From Oceanobacillus luteolus (GTDB lineage: Bacteria; Bacillota; Bacilli; Bacillales; Amphibacillaceae), in NCBI RefSeq assembly GCF_023715655.1, contig NZ_JAMBON010000001.1, forward strand, positions 434,001 to 498,000: DNA of 64,000 bases. The letters are read 5' to 3'. The notes beneath the pieces were generated by a model that searched no databases, had not been told where the DNA came from, and saw nothing but the letters and a program-made list of their open reading frames with translations. The position numbers and the translations under genes were made by a program. Of this stretch, positions 7,813 to 16,970 are shown in pieces (within the stretch, counting starts at the first letter, position 1; each line of letters opens with the position of its first letter).

Positions 7813-10221
7813 TTACATCATTTGATAAGGTTGCATATCAACTATAATTTGTAAATCATTTTTTTGAATTTGGTCTTTGAAATAATTCATGACTGCTTGA
7901 ATATTTTTACGCAAGTTAGGTTCGTGTTTGTATTTTATCATGCATTGATAGCGATATCTATCTTTGATGCGAGGTATTGGCGAAGGGGTTGGGCCTAGTA
8001 TTATCGATCCTGGTTGGACGATCTGCTGCAGTTGTTTGACCATCTGCTGTGCACTCTGTACAACCACTACTTGATTAGGATGGGTAATCGTAATCAATGC
8101 TAAATAATAATAAGGCGGGTATTGAAAAGCCCTCCGCATAGCCATTTCTTTTTTATAAAATTCTTCAAAATTATACTTACTCGCAAGTTCTATGCTATAG
8201 TGCTCGGGGGTATAGGTCTGAACAATAACCTCCCCTGTCAACTCATGTCTTCCTGCACGACCACTAACCTGTGTTAAAAGTTGAAAAGTTTTTTCTGAAG
8301 AGCGGAAGTCAGGTATATGTAACATAGAGTCTGCGGTAAGTACGCCAACTAATGTTACATTTTCAAAATCCAATCCCTTAGCAATCATCTGAGTCCCTAA
8401 GAGGATATCTCCCTTTTTCTCCGCAAAATCTCGAAGCAGCTTTTCATGAGCACCTTTTTTCCTCGTTGTATCCACATCCATACGGATAACTCTTGCCTCG
8501 GGAATAATTTGGGCTAATGCCTCCTCCACCCGCTGAGTACCGGTACCAAAATATCTTATGGAATCACTGGAGCACTCCGTACAACTATGTGGTACAAGCT
8601 CCTCGTATGAACAATAATGGCATTTTAATGTCTGATTGTTTTTATGATAAGTCAAGGCGATGTCACAGTGTGGACATTCTTTTACATGTCCACAATCACG
8701 ACACATGATAAAAGTGGAGTATCCTCTTCTATTCAAAAGCAAAACTATTTGTTCGCCCTTTTCCAAGCAGTTCCTGGTTTTATCCATCAATAACCTGGAG
8801 AACATGGTCCGATTCCCTGCATGTAGCTCCTCCCTCATATCAACCGTTATGACTTCAGGCATCGGCTTGTTATTCGTTCTATTTTTAAGTGTTGCCAGTT
8901 TATAGACTCCTTTTGACGCTCGAGCGAACGATTCCAGGGTAGGAGTTGCACTACCGAGAATGACAGGGATACTATTATTTTTCCCTCTCTCAATAGCCAC
9001 ATCTCTTGCATGATAGCGTGGTTGTTCTTCCTGTTTATAACTATTTTCATGCTCCTCATCAATAATGATGATTCCTAGATTTTCAAACGGTGAAAATATT
9101 GCTGAACGTGCCCCGACAACTACTTGTACTTCTCTACGCTGAATTTTTCGCCATTCATCAAACTTTTCTCCAGCTGATAAAGCACTATGCATAACAGCTA
9201 CACTTTTTCCAAACCTGCTCTTAAAACGGTTGACCATTTGTGGAGTCAACGAAATTTCTGGAACAAGCACAATTGCTTCTTGTCCTTTATTAATAACCTC
9301 TTGTATCGCTTGAAGGTACACTTCTGTTTTTCCACTTCCTGTTACACCGTGCAACAGGAATACCTCATGCTTTTCATTCTCAATACTTTCTAATATCGGC
9401 TCAATTGCTGACTGTTGTTCTGCATTTAGAGTTAGAGGCGCTGTCCTTTCAATTGCATCGTCGTCATAAGGGTTTCGATAGACTTCTTTCCGGTATGTCT
9501 CTATTAAGCCTTTTTCAACTAGAGATTTAATCGTACTACTCGTTGTTTGCAATTTGCTTAAGAGTAGTTTTTGTGAAATTTCTTCTGGTTGTTCAATAAA
9601 ATATTCAATTATTGCCCGTTGTTTTTTTGCTGACTTCGGCAAGTCTTGTAAAGCTTCTTCTAATAAGTGGATCTCCTTTAACGGAGCAACCATGGTAATA
9701 TATTTTTTGGTAATTCTCGATTGCACTACATAATCAATGGACACGTCACCCGCATCTACCGCCTTTTTTAGTTGGTTATATGTAAGAGGTGAGTTTTCAA
9801 ATTCCTCAAAAGGAATAACATCCCGTCCTTGAAATAAATCTTCCAGTTCTAAAGGAAGATTTTCTTCGGTTGAACGGACAATCTCTTTTTTGTATTTTGA
9901 TTTTAATACTTGTGGTAACATAACCTGTAACGCATTGATTGATAGAGAGAGTGTTTCATTTGCCAGCCATCTTCCCAAGTTAAGTAATTCTTCTGTAAGA
10001 ACGGGGACTAAATCCAATACTTCCAGAATCGGCTTTAACTTATTAAACGACGATTGATCTGTAATTTGAACAACAAATCCCATGATCTTTCTTGGACCAA
10101 AAGGAACAATTACACGCATGCCTGGTGTAAGTATATCCATAAAACGTTCTGGGATTTCATAATCAAATGTTTGGTCAATGGCCGCTGAAGGCACATCAAC
10201 GATTACTTTTGCTACATTCAC
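7813..10221 (-). CDS. priA: Primosomal replication restart helicase PriA
   Basis: PriA is the superfamily 2 helicase that reloads the replisome at stalled forks. The 802-residue protein has an N-terminal 3'-DNA-binding domain (about 1-105), a winged-helix region, Walker A GVTGSGKTEVYL (about 292-303), Walker B IIIDEEHENSYK, and a helicase C domain. A zinc-binding block lies between the helicase lobes: CRDCG, CPHC, CHYC and CTEC. The start is a GTG overlapping the coaBC stop (GTGA). Full length and ordinary. Confidence 0.95.
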   Translation of the reverse strand: MNVAKVIVDVPSAAIDQTFDYEIPERFMDILTPGMRVIVPFGPRKIMGFVVQITDQSSFNKLKPILEVLDLVPVLTEELLNLGRWLANETLSLSINALQVMLPQVLKSKYKKEIVRSTEENLPLELEDLFQGRDVIPFEEFENSPLTYNQLKKAVDAGDVSIDYVVQSRITKKYITMVAPLKEIHLLEEALQDLPKSAKKQRAIIEYFIEQPEEISQKLLLSKLQTTSSTIKSLVEKGLIETYRKEVYRNPYDDDAIERTAPLTLNAEQQSAIEPILESIENEKHEVFLLHGVTGSGKTEVYLQAIQEVINKGQEAIVLVPEISLTPQMVNRFKSRFGKSVAVMHSALSAGEKFDEWRKIQRREVQVVVGARSAIFSPFENLGIIIIDEEHENSYKQEEQPRYHARDVAIERGKNNSIPVILGSATPTLESFARASKGVYKLATLKNRTNNKPMPEVITVDMREELHAGNRTMFSRLLMDKTRNCLEKGEQIVLLLNRRGYSTFIMCRDCGHVKECPHCDIALTYHKNNQTLKCHYCSYEELVPHSCTECSSDSIRYFGTGTQRVEEALAQIIPEARVIRMDVDTTRKKGAHEKLLRDFAEKKGDILLGTQMIAKGLDFENVTLVGVLTADSMLHIPDFRSSEKTFQLLTQVSGRAGRHELTGEVIVQTYTPEHYSIELASKYNFEEFYKKEMAMRRAFQYPPYYYLALITITHPNQVVVVQSAQQMVKQLQQIVQPGSIILGPTPSPIPRIKDRYRYQCMIKYKHEPNLRKNIQAVMNYFKDQIQKNDLQIIVDMQPYQMM

Positions 10222-11426
10222 TTGTTCTCATCCTTCATATCACGGATAATAAACTCCCATAGCTTTTTAGCAATATCTTTCTTTGAAGCCAACGGTAAAT
10301 TCTCCTGTTGAAGAGATTTGTTCAAATAGGTAACAATATTTGTATCTCCGGCAAAACCTGCTCCGTCAACAGCCACATTATTTATTACAATAGCATCTAG
10401 TTTTTTCTTTTCCAGTTTGCCTTTACCATATTCCAAAGGCGTTTGTGTCTCTGCTGCAAATCCTACTAAAAATTGATTGCTCTTTTCTTCCCCGAGAGAC
10501 TTTAGGATGTCTTTCGTACGTTCCATTTCAACGAGGAGATCACTTCCAGTTTTCTTCATCTTCTCTGTAAAGGTTTGTTTCGGACGGTAATCAGCGACTG
10601 CTGCCGCTTTAATTACAATATCACTGTGAGGAAATTCTTCATGAATCGCAGTATACATGTCCTCAGCGGATACGACATCTACTCGTTTGATACGAGCATA
10701 TTCCAATTGAACATCTGTCGGGCCCGCTACAACCGTCACCTCCGCGCCTAGTTCAGCAGCAGCATCTGCTAGTGCAAAACCCATTTTTCCTGACGAACGG
10801 TTGGAAAAGAATCGGACCGGATCCAACACTTCACGGGTCGGACCGGCAGAGATCAAAACTTTCTTTCCTTTTAATGGTTCGTCCTTTTGTTGATGATTTT
10901 CAACTACTTCAATAATTGTCTCAGGTTCCTCCAATCTCCCTTTTCCAACATAGCCACAAGCTAAATAACCTGCACCTGGTTCAATAAAATGATAACCAAA
11001 TTCATCCAATCGGTTCATATTATCAACTACCGCAGGATGTGCATACATATGTACATTCATAGCAGGAGCGATGTAGACATCCGCCCGAGTTGCTAATAGT
11101 GTAGTAGAGAGCATATCATCAGCAATTCCGTTTGCCAATTTGCCTATAATATTTGCCGTAGCTGGAGCAATAATTGCAATATCCGCCCAATCAGCAAGGT
11201 CGATATGGGCAATCTTCTCAGGATCTTTTTCATCAAAAGTATCTATGTAAACTGGATTTCTGGATAGCGCCTGAAATGTAAGTGGGGAAACAAATTTACT
11301 AGCATTTTCAGTCATGACTACTTTCACATTCGCACCTTTTTGTGTAAGTTTACTAGTCAAAGCACATGCCTTATAAACAGCAATCCCACCAGACACACCC
11401 AGCAGAATATTCTTTCCACTAACCAT
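10218..11426 (-). CDS. coaBC: Bifunctional phosphopantothenoylcysteine decarboxylase/synthetase
   Basis: This enzyme performs two steps of coenzyme A synthesis, making 4'-phosphopantetheine from phosphopantothenate and cysteine. The 402-residue protein has an FMN-dependent CoaC domain (about 1-185) with [20 protein letters not shown] and the catalytic Cys in [11 protein letters not shown]. The CoaB domain (about 190-402) has [25 protein letters not shown] and [10 protein letters not shown]. It is the first gene of the downstream operon and follows a 552-bp repeat-filled gap, so its promoter lies in or next to that gap. AAAGGGG sits eight bases before the ATG. Confidence 0.95.
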   Translation of the reverse strand: MVSGKNILLGVSGGIAVYKACALTSKLTQKGANVKVVMTENASKFVSPLTFQALSRNPVYIDTFDEKDPEKIAHIDLADWADIAIIAPATANIIGKLANGIADDMLSTTLLATRADVYIAPAMNVHMYAHPAVVDNMNRLDEFGYHFIEPGAGYLACGYVGKGRLEEPETIIEVVENHQQKDEPLKGKKVLISAGPTREVLDPVRFFSNRSSGKMGFALADAAAELGAEVTVVAGPTDVQLEYARIKRVDVVSAEDMYTAIHEEFPHSDIVIKAAAVADYRPKQTFTEKMKKTGSDLLVEMERTKDILKSLGEEKSNQFLVGFAAETQTPLEYGKGKLEKKKLDAIVINNVAVDGAGFAGDTNIVTYLNKSLQQENLPLASKKDIAKKLWEFIIRDMKDENK

Positions 11427-11471
11427 ACAACAAACCCCTTTCCTAATGAATCAAGTTTAACATATTTTACA

Positions 11472-11620
11472 TCAAAAGCGGAAGCGTGCGCTTAGGGACG
11501 TACAAACTGGAGTACTACTGAATGAGATAAAGGAAACACGGTGAGGGACGAACCGATGTTGACTTATCGATTGAAGGAGTACGAAGTTTGCCAGTCCCTG
11601 CACGCTGGAGCTAGACGATA
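11472..11620 (+). repeat. Interspersed repeat family A, copy 1
   Basis: This is the first of three tandem copies in the coaBC-rpoZ gap. It begins with AAAAGCGGAAGCGTGCGCTTA, contains GAGATAAAGGAAACACGG and GATGTTGACTTATCGA, and ends with CCTGCACGCTGGAGCTAGACGA. The two ends are partly complementary, so a transcript would fold into a long hairpin. No credible reading frame is present. I recall similar units as dispersed intergenic repeats in Bacillaceae genomes. Confidence 0.7.
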
Positions 11621-11769
11621 CCAAAAGCGGAAGCAAGCGGTTAGGGACTTTCAAACTGGACTGCGGCGCAAGGAGATAAAGGAAACACAGCGACCATAGG
11701 GAGCTGATGTTGACTTTTCGACTGGAGGTGCAGGAAGTTTGGACGGTCCCTGCTTGCTGGAGTTAAACG
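11621..11769 (+). repeat. Interspersed repeat family A, copy 2
   Basis: This second copy has the same orientation and a period of about 149 bp. It shares AAAAGCGGAAGCAAGCGGTTA, GAGATAAAGGAAACACAG, GATGTTGACTTTTCGACTGG and CCTGCTTGCTGGAGTTAAACGA with copy 1. The changes at the two ends (GCAAGC with GCTTGC; GCGTGC with GCACGC in copy 1) compensate each other. This suggests that pairing of the ends is conserved. Confidence 0.7.
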
Positions 11770-11935
11770 AACCAAAAGCGGAAGCAAGCGGTTAGGGACT
11801 TCCAAACTGCCCCGCACAGGATGTGGTCTTTTTAGTCAAACTTCCCTTTTAATCAAAAGGAGATAAAAGAGACAGGACAACGCTAGGAGAAGATCTCGAC
11901 TTATCGACTATAGGCCGTTGAAATTTGAATAGCCT
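11770..11935 (+). repeat. Interspersed repeat family A, degenerate copy 3
   Basis: The first 40 bases nearly match copy 2 (AAAAGCGGAAGCAAGCGGTTA, then GGGACTTCCAAACTG). The middle diverges, and only AAGGAGATAAAAGAGAC and CGACTTATCGACTA recall the consensus. The right end is lost. It is an eroded copy that abuts the rpoZ terminator. Confidence 0.6.
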
Positions 11936-11940
11936 CTTGC

Positions 11941-11977
11941 AAATAAAAAGACCTCGCTGTCTAAAAGCGAGGTCTAC
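11941..11977 (-). terminator. Rho-independent terminator after rpoZ
   Basis: A perfect 10-bp GC-rich stem (949-958 with 966-975, offset 11000) is followed on the minus strand by TTTTTA. It starts a few bases after the rpoZ stop and ends the yicC-remA-gmk-rpoZ transcript. Confidence 0.88.
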
Positions 11978-11978
11978 T

Positions 11979-12182
11979 TTATGCTTGTGCATTTGCAATG
12001 AATAATTTACCAGCCGCGATTTCCTCTAGGGCCACTCCGACAAGTTTATGGGACTTCGGGTCATCCACTAATGGTTTCTGCTCATCCGCAAGCGTTCTAG
12101 CTCGTCGTGCTGACAATGTAACAAGTTCATATTTTGAATTGATTTTTTCTTGTAGTTGGTCGATGGATGGTTCCAACATCAT
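11979..12182 (-). CDS. rpoZ: RNA polymerase omega subunit
   Basis: Omega is a small subunit that helps fold and hold beta-prime in RNA polymerase. The 67-residue protein has the family pattern: [30 protein letters not shown] near the start, then [18 protein letters not shown] near the end. GGAGG lies nine bases before the first of two adjacent ATG codons. It follows gmk with one base between stop and start, the usual gmk-rpoZ pair. Length matches B. subtilis (67). Confidence 0.95.
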   Translation of the reverse strand: MMLEPSIDQLQEKINSKYELVTLSARRARTLADEQKPLVDDPKSHKLVGVALEEIAAGKLFIANAQA

Positions 12183-12183
12183 A

Positions 12184-12798
12184 TTATTCTACCTCCAATA
12201 TCCTTTTATATTGCTTTTCTACCCGTTCTCTCTTCAAATGCTCACTTTGAATAATTGATTTAACACGTTGGACAGCTTTATCCACATCGTCATTTACGAC
12301 CACATAATCATATGCGTGCATCATTTCAATCTCTTTTCGAGCTTCTTTTAATCGATTGATAACCAATTCTTCTGTTTCTGTCCCTCGGCCGACAATTCGA
12401 TTCTTCAGCTCTTCTAAGCTAGGAGGAAATAGAAAAATGAAAACTCCTTGAGGAAAATTATTTTTCACCTGTAATGCTCCCTGAACTTCAATCTCCAAGA
12501 ACACATCTTTTCCTTTTGCCAACGTTTCCTCTACGAACGCTCTCGGTGTCCCATAATAATTATTGACATATTTTGCATATTCTAAAAGCTCGTTATTAGC
12601 AATCATTTGCTCAAATTCTTCATTTGAGCGGTAAAAATAGTCAACGCCCTCTCTTTCACCTGGACGCATTGCTCTTGTCGTCATGGAAATGGAATACTGC
12701 AACTCGGTCTGTTCTTCAAAAAGTCTTTGACGAACAGTGCCTTTCCCAACTCCAGATGGACCAGAAAGGACAAATAAAATACCTGACTCGTCTTTCAA
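12184..12798 (-). CDS. gmk: Guanylate kinase
   Basis: This enzyme phosphorylates GMP to GDP using ATP and in Bacillus is a target of (p)ppGpp. The 204-residue protein has the P-loop [16 protein letters not shown] (residues 9-24), the GMP-binding segment [19 protein letters not shown], and the lid region with [14 protein letters not shown]. Initiation is at a TTG eight bases after AGGAGG, with no better ATG nearby. It sits between remA and rpoZ as in B. subtilis. Full length. Confidence 0.95.
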   Translation of the reverse strand: MKDESGILFVLSGPSGVGKGTVRQRLFEEQTELQYSISMTTRAMRPGEREGVDYFYRSNEEFEQMIANNELLEYAKYVNNYYGTPRAFVEETLAKGKDVFLEIEVQGALQVKNNFPQGVFIFLFPPSLEELKNRIVGRGTETEELVINRLKEARKEIEMMHAYDYVVVNDDVDKAVQRVKSIIQSEHLKRERVEKQYKRILEVE

Positions 12799-12851
12799 TT
12801 GAATATCCTCCTAAAATCACAATTAGCCTTCCAAAAGGCGAAGCAACAGAC

Positions 12852-13115
12852 TTATGATTCTTCTGTCACTTCTTCATGGTTCATGACCCTTTGACCTACT
12901 GTTTCTGGTTGAACAGCAGAAAGAATCACATGATCACTATCTGTTATAATTACTGCTCTAGTTCTTCTCCCGTATGTAGCATCAACTAATTTATTGTTAT
13001 CCCTCGCAACCGTAATAATCCGTTTAATCGGAGCTGACTCCGGTGATACAATCGAAATGATTCGGTTAGCTGAAACAACATTGCCAAATCCTATGTTTAT
13101 AAGCGTAAGATTCAA
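12852..13115 (-). CDS. remA: Extracellular matrix regulator RemA (YlzA)
   Basis: RemA is a small DNA-binding protein that activates biofilm matrix and osmoprotection genes in B. subtilis. I chose a TTG start, giving 87 residues beginning (M)[26 protein letters not shown] sits just upstream, and the length and N-terminus then match the family. An in-frame ATG 36 bp further upstream has no such site and would add residues not found in homologues. Conserved blocks are [40 protein letters not shown]. It lies between yicC and gmk. Confidence 0.92.
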   Translation of the reverse strand: MNLTLINIGFGNVVSANRIISIVSPESAPIKRIITVARDNNKLVDATYGRRTRAVIITDSDHVILSAVQPETVGQRVMNHEEVTEES

Positions 13116-13209
13116 CTTCGCTCCCCCTAACTTCAGCCAGACAGACTTCATAACTATACTATACTTTAGAATAACAAAAATTTATAAAGATATCCAATCG
13201 AATTCTGGA

Positions 13210-14091
13210 TTACTCAATATTTTGTACTTGCTCTTTGATTTTTTCTATTTCTGTTTTTAATAATACATCTATCTCATTAATTTCTGCGGCTGTTGATTTG
13301 GAGCCAATTGTATTCGCTTCACGGTGCATTTCTTGGCAAATGAAATCAAGTTTACGTCCTACGCTCCCAGCTTTATCTATTACCTTCCTCATCTGGCTGA
13401 TATGACTACTCAAACGAGTCAATTCCTCTGTGATATCACCTTTTTCTGCGAGCACTGCAACTTCTTGAATAATTCTACCATCTTCAATTTGTGCGTATTG
13501 TGCAAGGTGCTCATTTATCCGATTTCTTATTCGTTCACGGTAACTTTGTACGACTTTTGATCTCATCGCTTGTAAAGACTCAGTTAGTTCCTCCATTTTG
13601 TTTAATCGTAGTAACAAATCATTTTTAAGGTAAGTACCTTCCGTCTGCCTCATCTCCTGAAGTTCCTCACAAGAATTTTCTACTGCTTGAAATAATAGAT
13701 CCTTTAGAGCCTCATCCTGCTTTTCTTCTTCATCTACATTAAAAATTTCTTCTAACTTAAGTAAATCATCAACAGCAACTTCACCTTTTACTTGATGCCG
13801 TTTTTTTATTTCTTCAATTTGTTCTATGTATTGTCCTAATAACTCCCAATCGACATGTAATTTTTTAGTTATATTTCCTTGGCCGGTAATGGAAATATAT
13901 ATTTCAAATTTGCCTCGTGAAAAATAATTTTTAATAATCCTTCTAATTTTATCTTCCAGATGCAATAAGCTCCTAGGCATCTTTAAAGAAATATCAAGAA
14001 AGCGATTGTTGACGGAACGCATCTCCACTACAATCCGATAGCTGTCTCTTTCCACAATTTGTCTTCCATATCCAGTCATACTTGAAAGCAT
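13210..14091 (-). CDS. yloC: YicC-family endoribonuclease (YloC)
   Basis: This belongs to the YicC/YloC family, whose E. coli member is an endoribonuclease acting on small RNAs. The B. subtilis role is less clear. The 293-residue protein has the N-terminal YicC domain, beginning MLSSMTGYGRQI and continuing with EMRSVNNRFLDISLKMPR. The C-terminal DUF1732 region ends FICQEMHREANTIGSKSTAAEI and EKIKEQVQNIE, a highly conserved tail. It is the first gene of the yicC-remA-gmk-rpoZ operon. The family assignment is firm; the physiological substrate is not known from sequence. Confidence 0.92.
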   Translation of the reverse strand: MLSSMTGYGRQIVERDSYRIVVEMRSVNNRFLDISLKMPRSLLHLEDKIRRIIKNYFSRGKFEIYISITGQGNITKKLHVDWELLGQYIEQIEEIKKRHQVKGEVAVDDLLKLEEIFNVDEEEKQDEALKDLLFQAVENSCEELQEMRQTEGTYLKNDLLLRLNKMEELTESLQAMRSKVVQSYRERIRNRINEHLAQYAQIEDGRIIQEVAVLAEKGDITEELTRLSSHISQMRKVIDKAGSVGRKLDFICQEMHREANTIGSKSTAAEINEIDVLLKTEIEKIKEQVQNIE

Positions 14092-14170
14092 ACGATCACA
14101 ACCTTCTGTCGTCTTCTTAAAATATGTATATTGGTACTTAATTGTATCATAAATATTTGATTTATATAGA

Positions 14171-14216
14171 CAAAAAAAGCCCAGCCTATTGTTACAATAA
14201 ACATTTAGCTGGGCAA
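14171..14216 (-). terminator. Rho-independent terminator after the calcium ATPase gene
   Basis: The stem GCCCAGC/GCTGGGC (179-185 with 208-214, offset 14000) has an inner TATTGTTACAATA helix and is followed on the minus strand by seven T. It lies directly after the stop of the ATPase gene and separates it from yicC. Confidence 0.88.
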
Positions 14217-14221
14217 GACTT

Positions 14222-16876
14222 TTATTTCTTTGTTATGGCAAATAAAACAGTTGGTATGAGGCTTAATCCTAAAACTAGAATCCAATCAAATAAACCTAGA
14301 GCAGTAGTATGGAAAATAGGTTGTAACGGTGGCCAATAAACAACAATCAATAAAAGGAGAATAGACGAAATTACTGCAAATAGTAAATACTTATTTTCGA
14401 ATGGATTTCTAGAGAAAATGGATTTTTCACTTCTACAATCAAATACATGGATTAACTGCGCCATGACTAATGTAGAAAAAGTCATTGTTTGTGCATAAAT
14501 AAGATTGTCTGGATTGTTTTGGAAAGCTATCATGAACGCGATTAATGATACAACTCCAATCATAATTCCACGACTGACTATTTTATAACCGAGACCACGG
14601 GCGAAAATTCCTTCCATAGGATTCCTCGGTTTTCGCTTCATAACATCTTCTTCGGATGTATCCATGCCCAAGGCCATCGCTGGCAGACCATCCGTTACAA
14701 GATTCACCCAAAGAATTTGCACAGGAACTAGAGGCAAAGGCAATTTAAGCATAACTGCAAATAACATCACTAGAATTTCTCCTACATTGGAGGCGAGCAA
14801 GTAACGGATAAATTTCCGGATATTTTCATATATATTTCTTCCCTCGTCAATGGCAGCTTTAATCGTAGCAAAATTATCATCCATTAATATAAGCGAAGAG
14901 GCTTCCTTCGTGACATCCGTCCCGCTGATTCCCATACTAATTCCAATATCCGCTGCCTTGATAGATGGTGCATCATTTACTCCATCGCCTGTCATTGCTA
15001 CAACATGACCTCTACTTTGAAAAGCTTTAACAATCCGAAGTTTATGCTCCGGGGTCACCCGTGCAAACACATAGATATCTTCTATTTTCTTTTCCAATTC
15101 TTGTTGATTCATCTGATTCAGTTCACTGCCTGAAACAACTTGTCCTGATTCCGGCAACAGTTCCAATTCCTTAGCGATTGCGGTTGCTGTATTGATATGG
15201 TCACCAGTAATCATCACTGTTTTTATCCCAGCTTGCCTACAAGCGAGGATGGCTGGTTTAACTTCTTTACGTGGGGGATCGATCATTCCATACAAACCGA
15301 TGAAGGTAATATCCATTTCCAATCTATCTTCATCATTAATTGGCTCTTTCCCTAATGGTTTAATGCCAATTCCAATAATACGCAGTGCTTGGCTAGCCAT
15401 ATTTTCAAGTGCTTGATTAAACCGTTCCCGATCAGAAGCAGTTAATTGTTTTCTGCCGTCTTTGGCAAGATAAAAACTTGATCTAGGAAGTAAAACATCC
15501 GGCGCTCCTTTTACAATCAGGAACCGCCTGCCATTTTCATCTTCCACAATTACACTCATCCGTTTTCTTTCAGAATCAAATGGGAATTCTTTTAGCAACT
15601 GATATTCATTTTTTATATCTTCAGCCATTCCAAACTTCCTTGCAGCAACAATAAGTGCACCATCTACAGGATCACCATCGATAACATATTGACCATTGAT
15701 AGATTTCAAAGTAGCTTGATTACAAAGCACACCATAACGTAACATAGCATCTAAATTAGGGTAGTTTGCTCCAACCTTTCTATCACCAAGTAAAATGTCA
15801 CCATTAATTTGATAGCCTTCTCCGCTCAAGGTAAGGAAATTATCATTAAGAAAAATCTTCTTAACTGTCATCTGATTTTCTGTCATCGTTCCGGTTTTAT
15901 CTGAACAAATGACAGAAGCGGATCCTAACGTTTCTACAGAAGAAAGTTTGCGGACAATCGCCTTTCTTTTTATCATCCGCTGAACGCCAAGTGATAAAGC
16001 AACGGTAACAATTGCTGGTAATCCTTCCGGAATAGCAGCCACTGCCAATGACACACCGGCCAAGAACATATCGTAGAGTGGTCTACCTTGTAATACCCCC
16101 AGCACGACAACCAATGCAGTGAGTGCTAAAGCCACGACAATCAATATTTTGCCTAATTCAGCCAATTTCCGTTCCAGCGGAGTAATGATTTTTTTAGTCG
16201 TCATCATTAAAGATGCGATTTTTCCCATTTCTGTGTTCATGCCAGTTTTAACGACAATTCCAATCCCGTTTCCTTTAGTGACCAGTGTACCCATAAACCC
16301 CATATTGAGTTGGTCCTGCGGGTCAAGGTCATTCTGATGTATGGCCCGTCCAGTTTTTGCTACAGGTAAAGATTCACCAGTTAGCGCGGACTCTTCTAAC
16401 TCTAAGCTGCTTGCTTCAACAATTCTAATGTCTGCAGGGACGCGGTCTCCGCTTTTTATTTTAATCACGTCTCCGATGACAAGATCACGAGAATTAACTT
16501 TCTCCCATCTACCATCCCGTTTTACATTACTGATGGGTGCAGAGAGCTGTTTTATTTTTTCTAGAGAATTCTCTGCTTTTTGCTCTTGGAAGTATCCAAT
16601 ACAACCATTCACTAAAACGATGATCATAATCGCAATTGCATCAATGTACTCCCCCAATAAGCCAGCTATTAAGGTAGCACCTAATAATACAAGAACCATA
16701 AAATCTTGAAATTGTTTCAGGAACAAAAGCCAACGAGGTTGTTTTTTTTGCGCATCCAGTTCATTTTCACCGAACTTATTTTTGCGGGCTTGTACCTCTT
16801 TTTCCGATAACCCTTCAACTATACTAACTTGTAGCTCGTCTTCTACTTTATCAACATCTAATTGATACCAATTCAT
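14222..16876 (-). CDS. yloB: P-type calcium-transporting ATPase (YloB)
   Basis: This is a P2A-type cation ATPase, SERCA-like, that probably exports or sequesters Ca2+. The B. subtilis homologue is expressed in sporulation. The 884-residue protein has an N-terminal cation ATPase domain, TGES (actuator), PEGLPA in helix 4, the phosphorylation site DKTGTMTEN, the KGAPD nucleotide-binding motif and MTGDGVNDAP. About ten membrane helices are seen in total. I start at the second ATG (MNWYQLD), because GGAGG is seven bases from it but touches the upstream ATG. It is monocistronic and divergent from rqcH. Confidence 0.93.
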   Translation of the reverse strand: MNWYQLDVDKVEDELQVSIVEGLSEKEVQARKNKFGENELDAQKKQPRWLLFLKQFQDFMVLVLLGATLIAGLLGEYIDAIAIMIIVLVNGCIGYFQEQKAENSLEKIKQLSAPISNVKRDGRWEKVNSRDLVIGDVIKIKSGDRVPADIRIVEASSLELEESALTGESLPVAKTGRAIHQNDLDPQDQLNMGFMGTLVTKGNGIGIVVKTGMNTEMGKIASLMMTTKKIITPLERKLAELGKILIVVALALTALVVVLGVLQGRPLYDMFLAGVSLAVAAIPEGLPAIVTVALSLGVQRMIKRKAIVRKLSSVETLGSASVICSDKTGTMTENQMTVKKIFLNDNFLTLSGEGYQINGDILLGDRKVGANYPNLDAMLRYGVLCNQATLKSINGQYVIDGDPVDGALIVAARKFGMAEDIKNEYQLLKEFPFDSERKRMSVIVEDENGRRFLIVKGAPDVLLPRSSFYLAKDGRKQLTASDRERFNQALENMASQALRIIGIGIKPLGKEPINDEDRLEMDITFIGLYGMIDPPRKEVKPAILACRQAGIKTVMITGDHINTATAIAKELELLPESGQVVSGSELNQMNQQELEKKIEDIYVFARVTPEHKLRIVKAFQSRGHVVAMTGDGVNDAPSIKAADIGISMGISGTDVTKEASSLILMDDNFATIKAAIDEGRNIYENIRKFIRYLLASNVGEILVMLFAVMLKLPLPLVPVQILWVNLVTDGLPAMALGMDTSEEDVMKRKPRNPMEGIFARGLGYKIVSRGIMIGVVSLIAFMIAFQNNPDNLIYAQTMTFSTLVMAQLIHVFDCRSEKSIFSRNPFENKYLLFAVISSILLLLIVVYWPPLQPIFHTTALGLFDWILVLGLSLIPTVLFAITKK

Positions 16877-16970
16877 CCGCATTCCTCCAACATTGCATGA
16901 TCCGATACTACACCCATATATATGCCGTCGATTTGTAAATAATGCTATAATGCTTAAGAGAGGTGATCAT

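Noticed and set aside
11472-11654. Open frame in the coaBC-rpoZ gap
   Set aside because: It arises from the tandem repeat sequence, has odd composition and no start signal; the repeat explains it.
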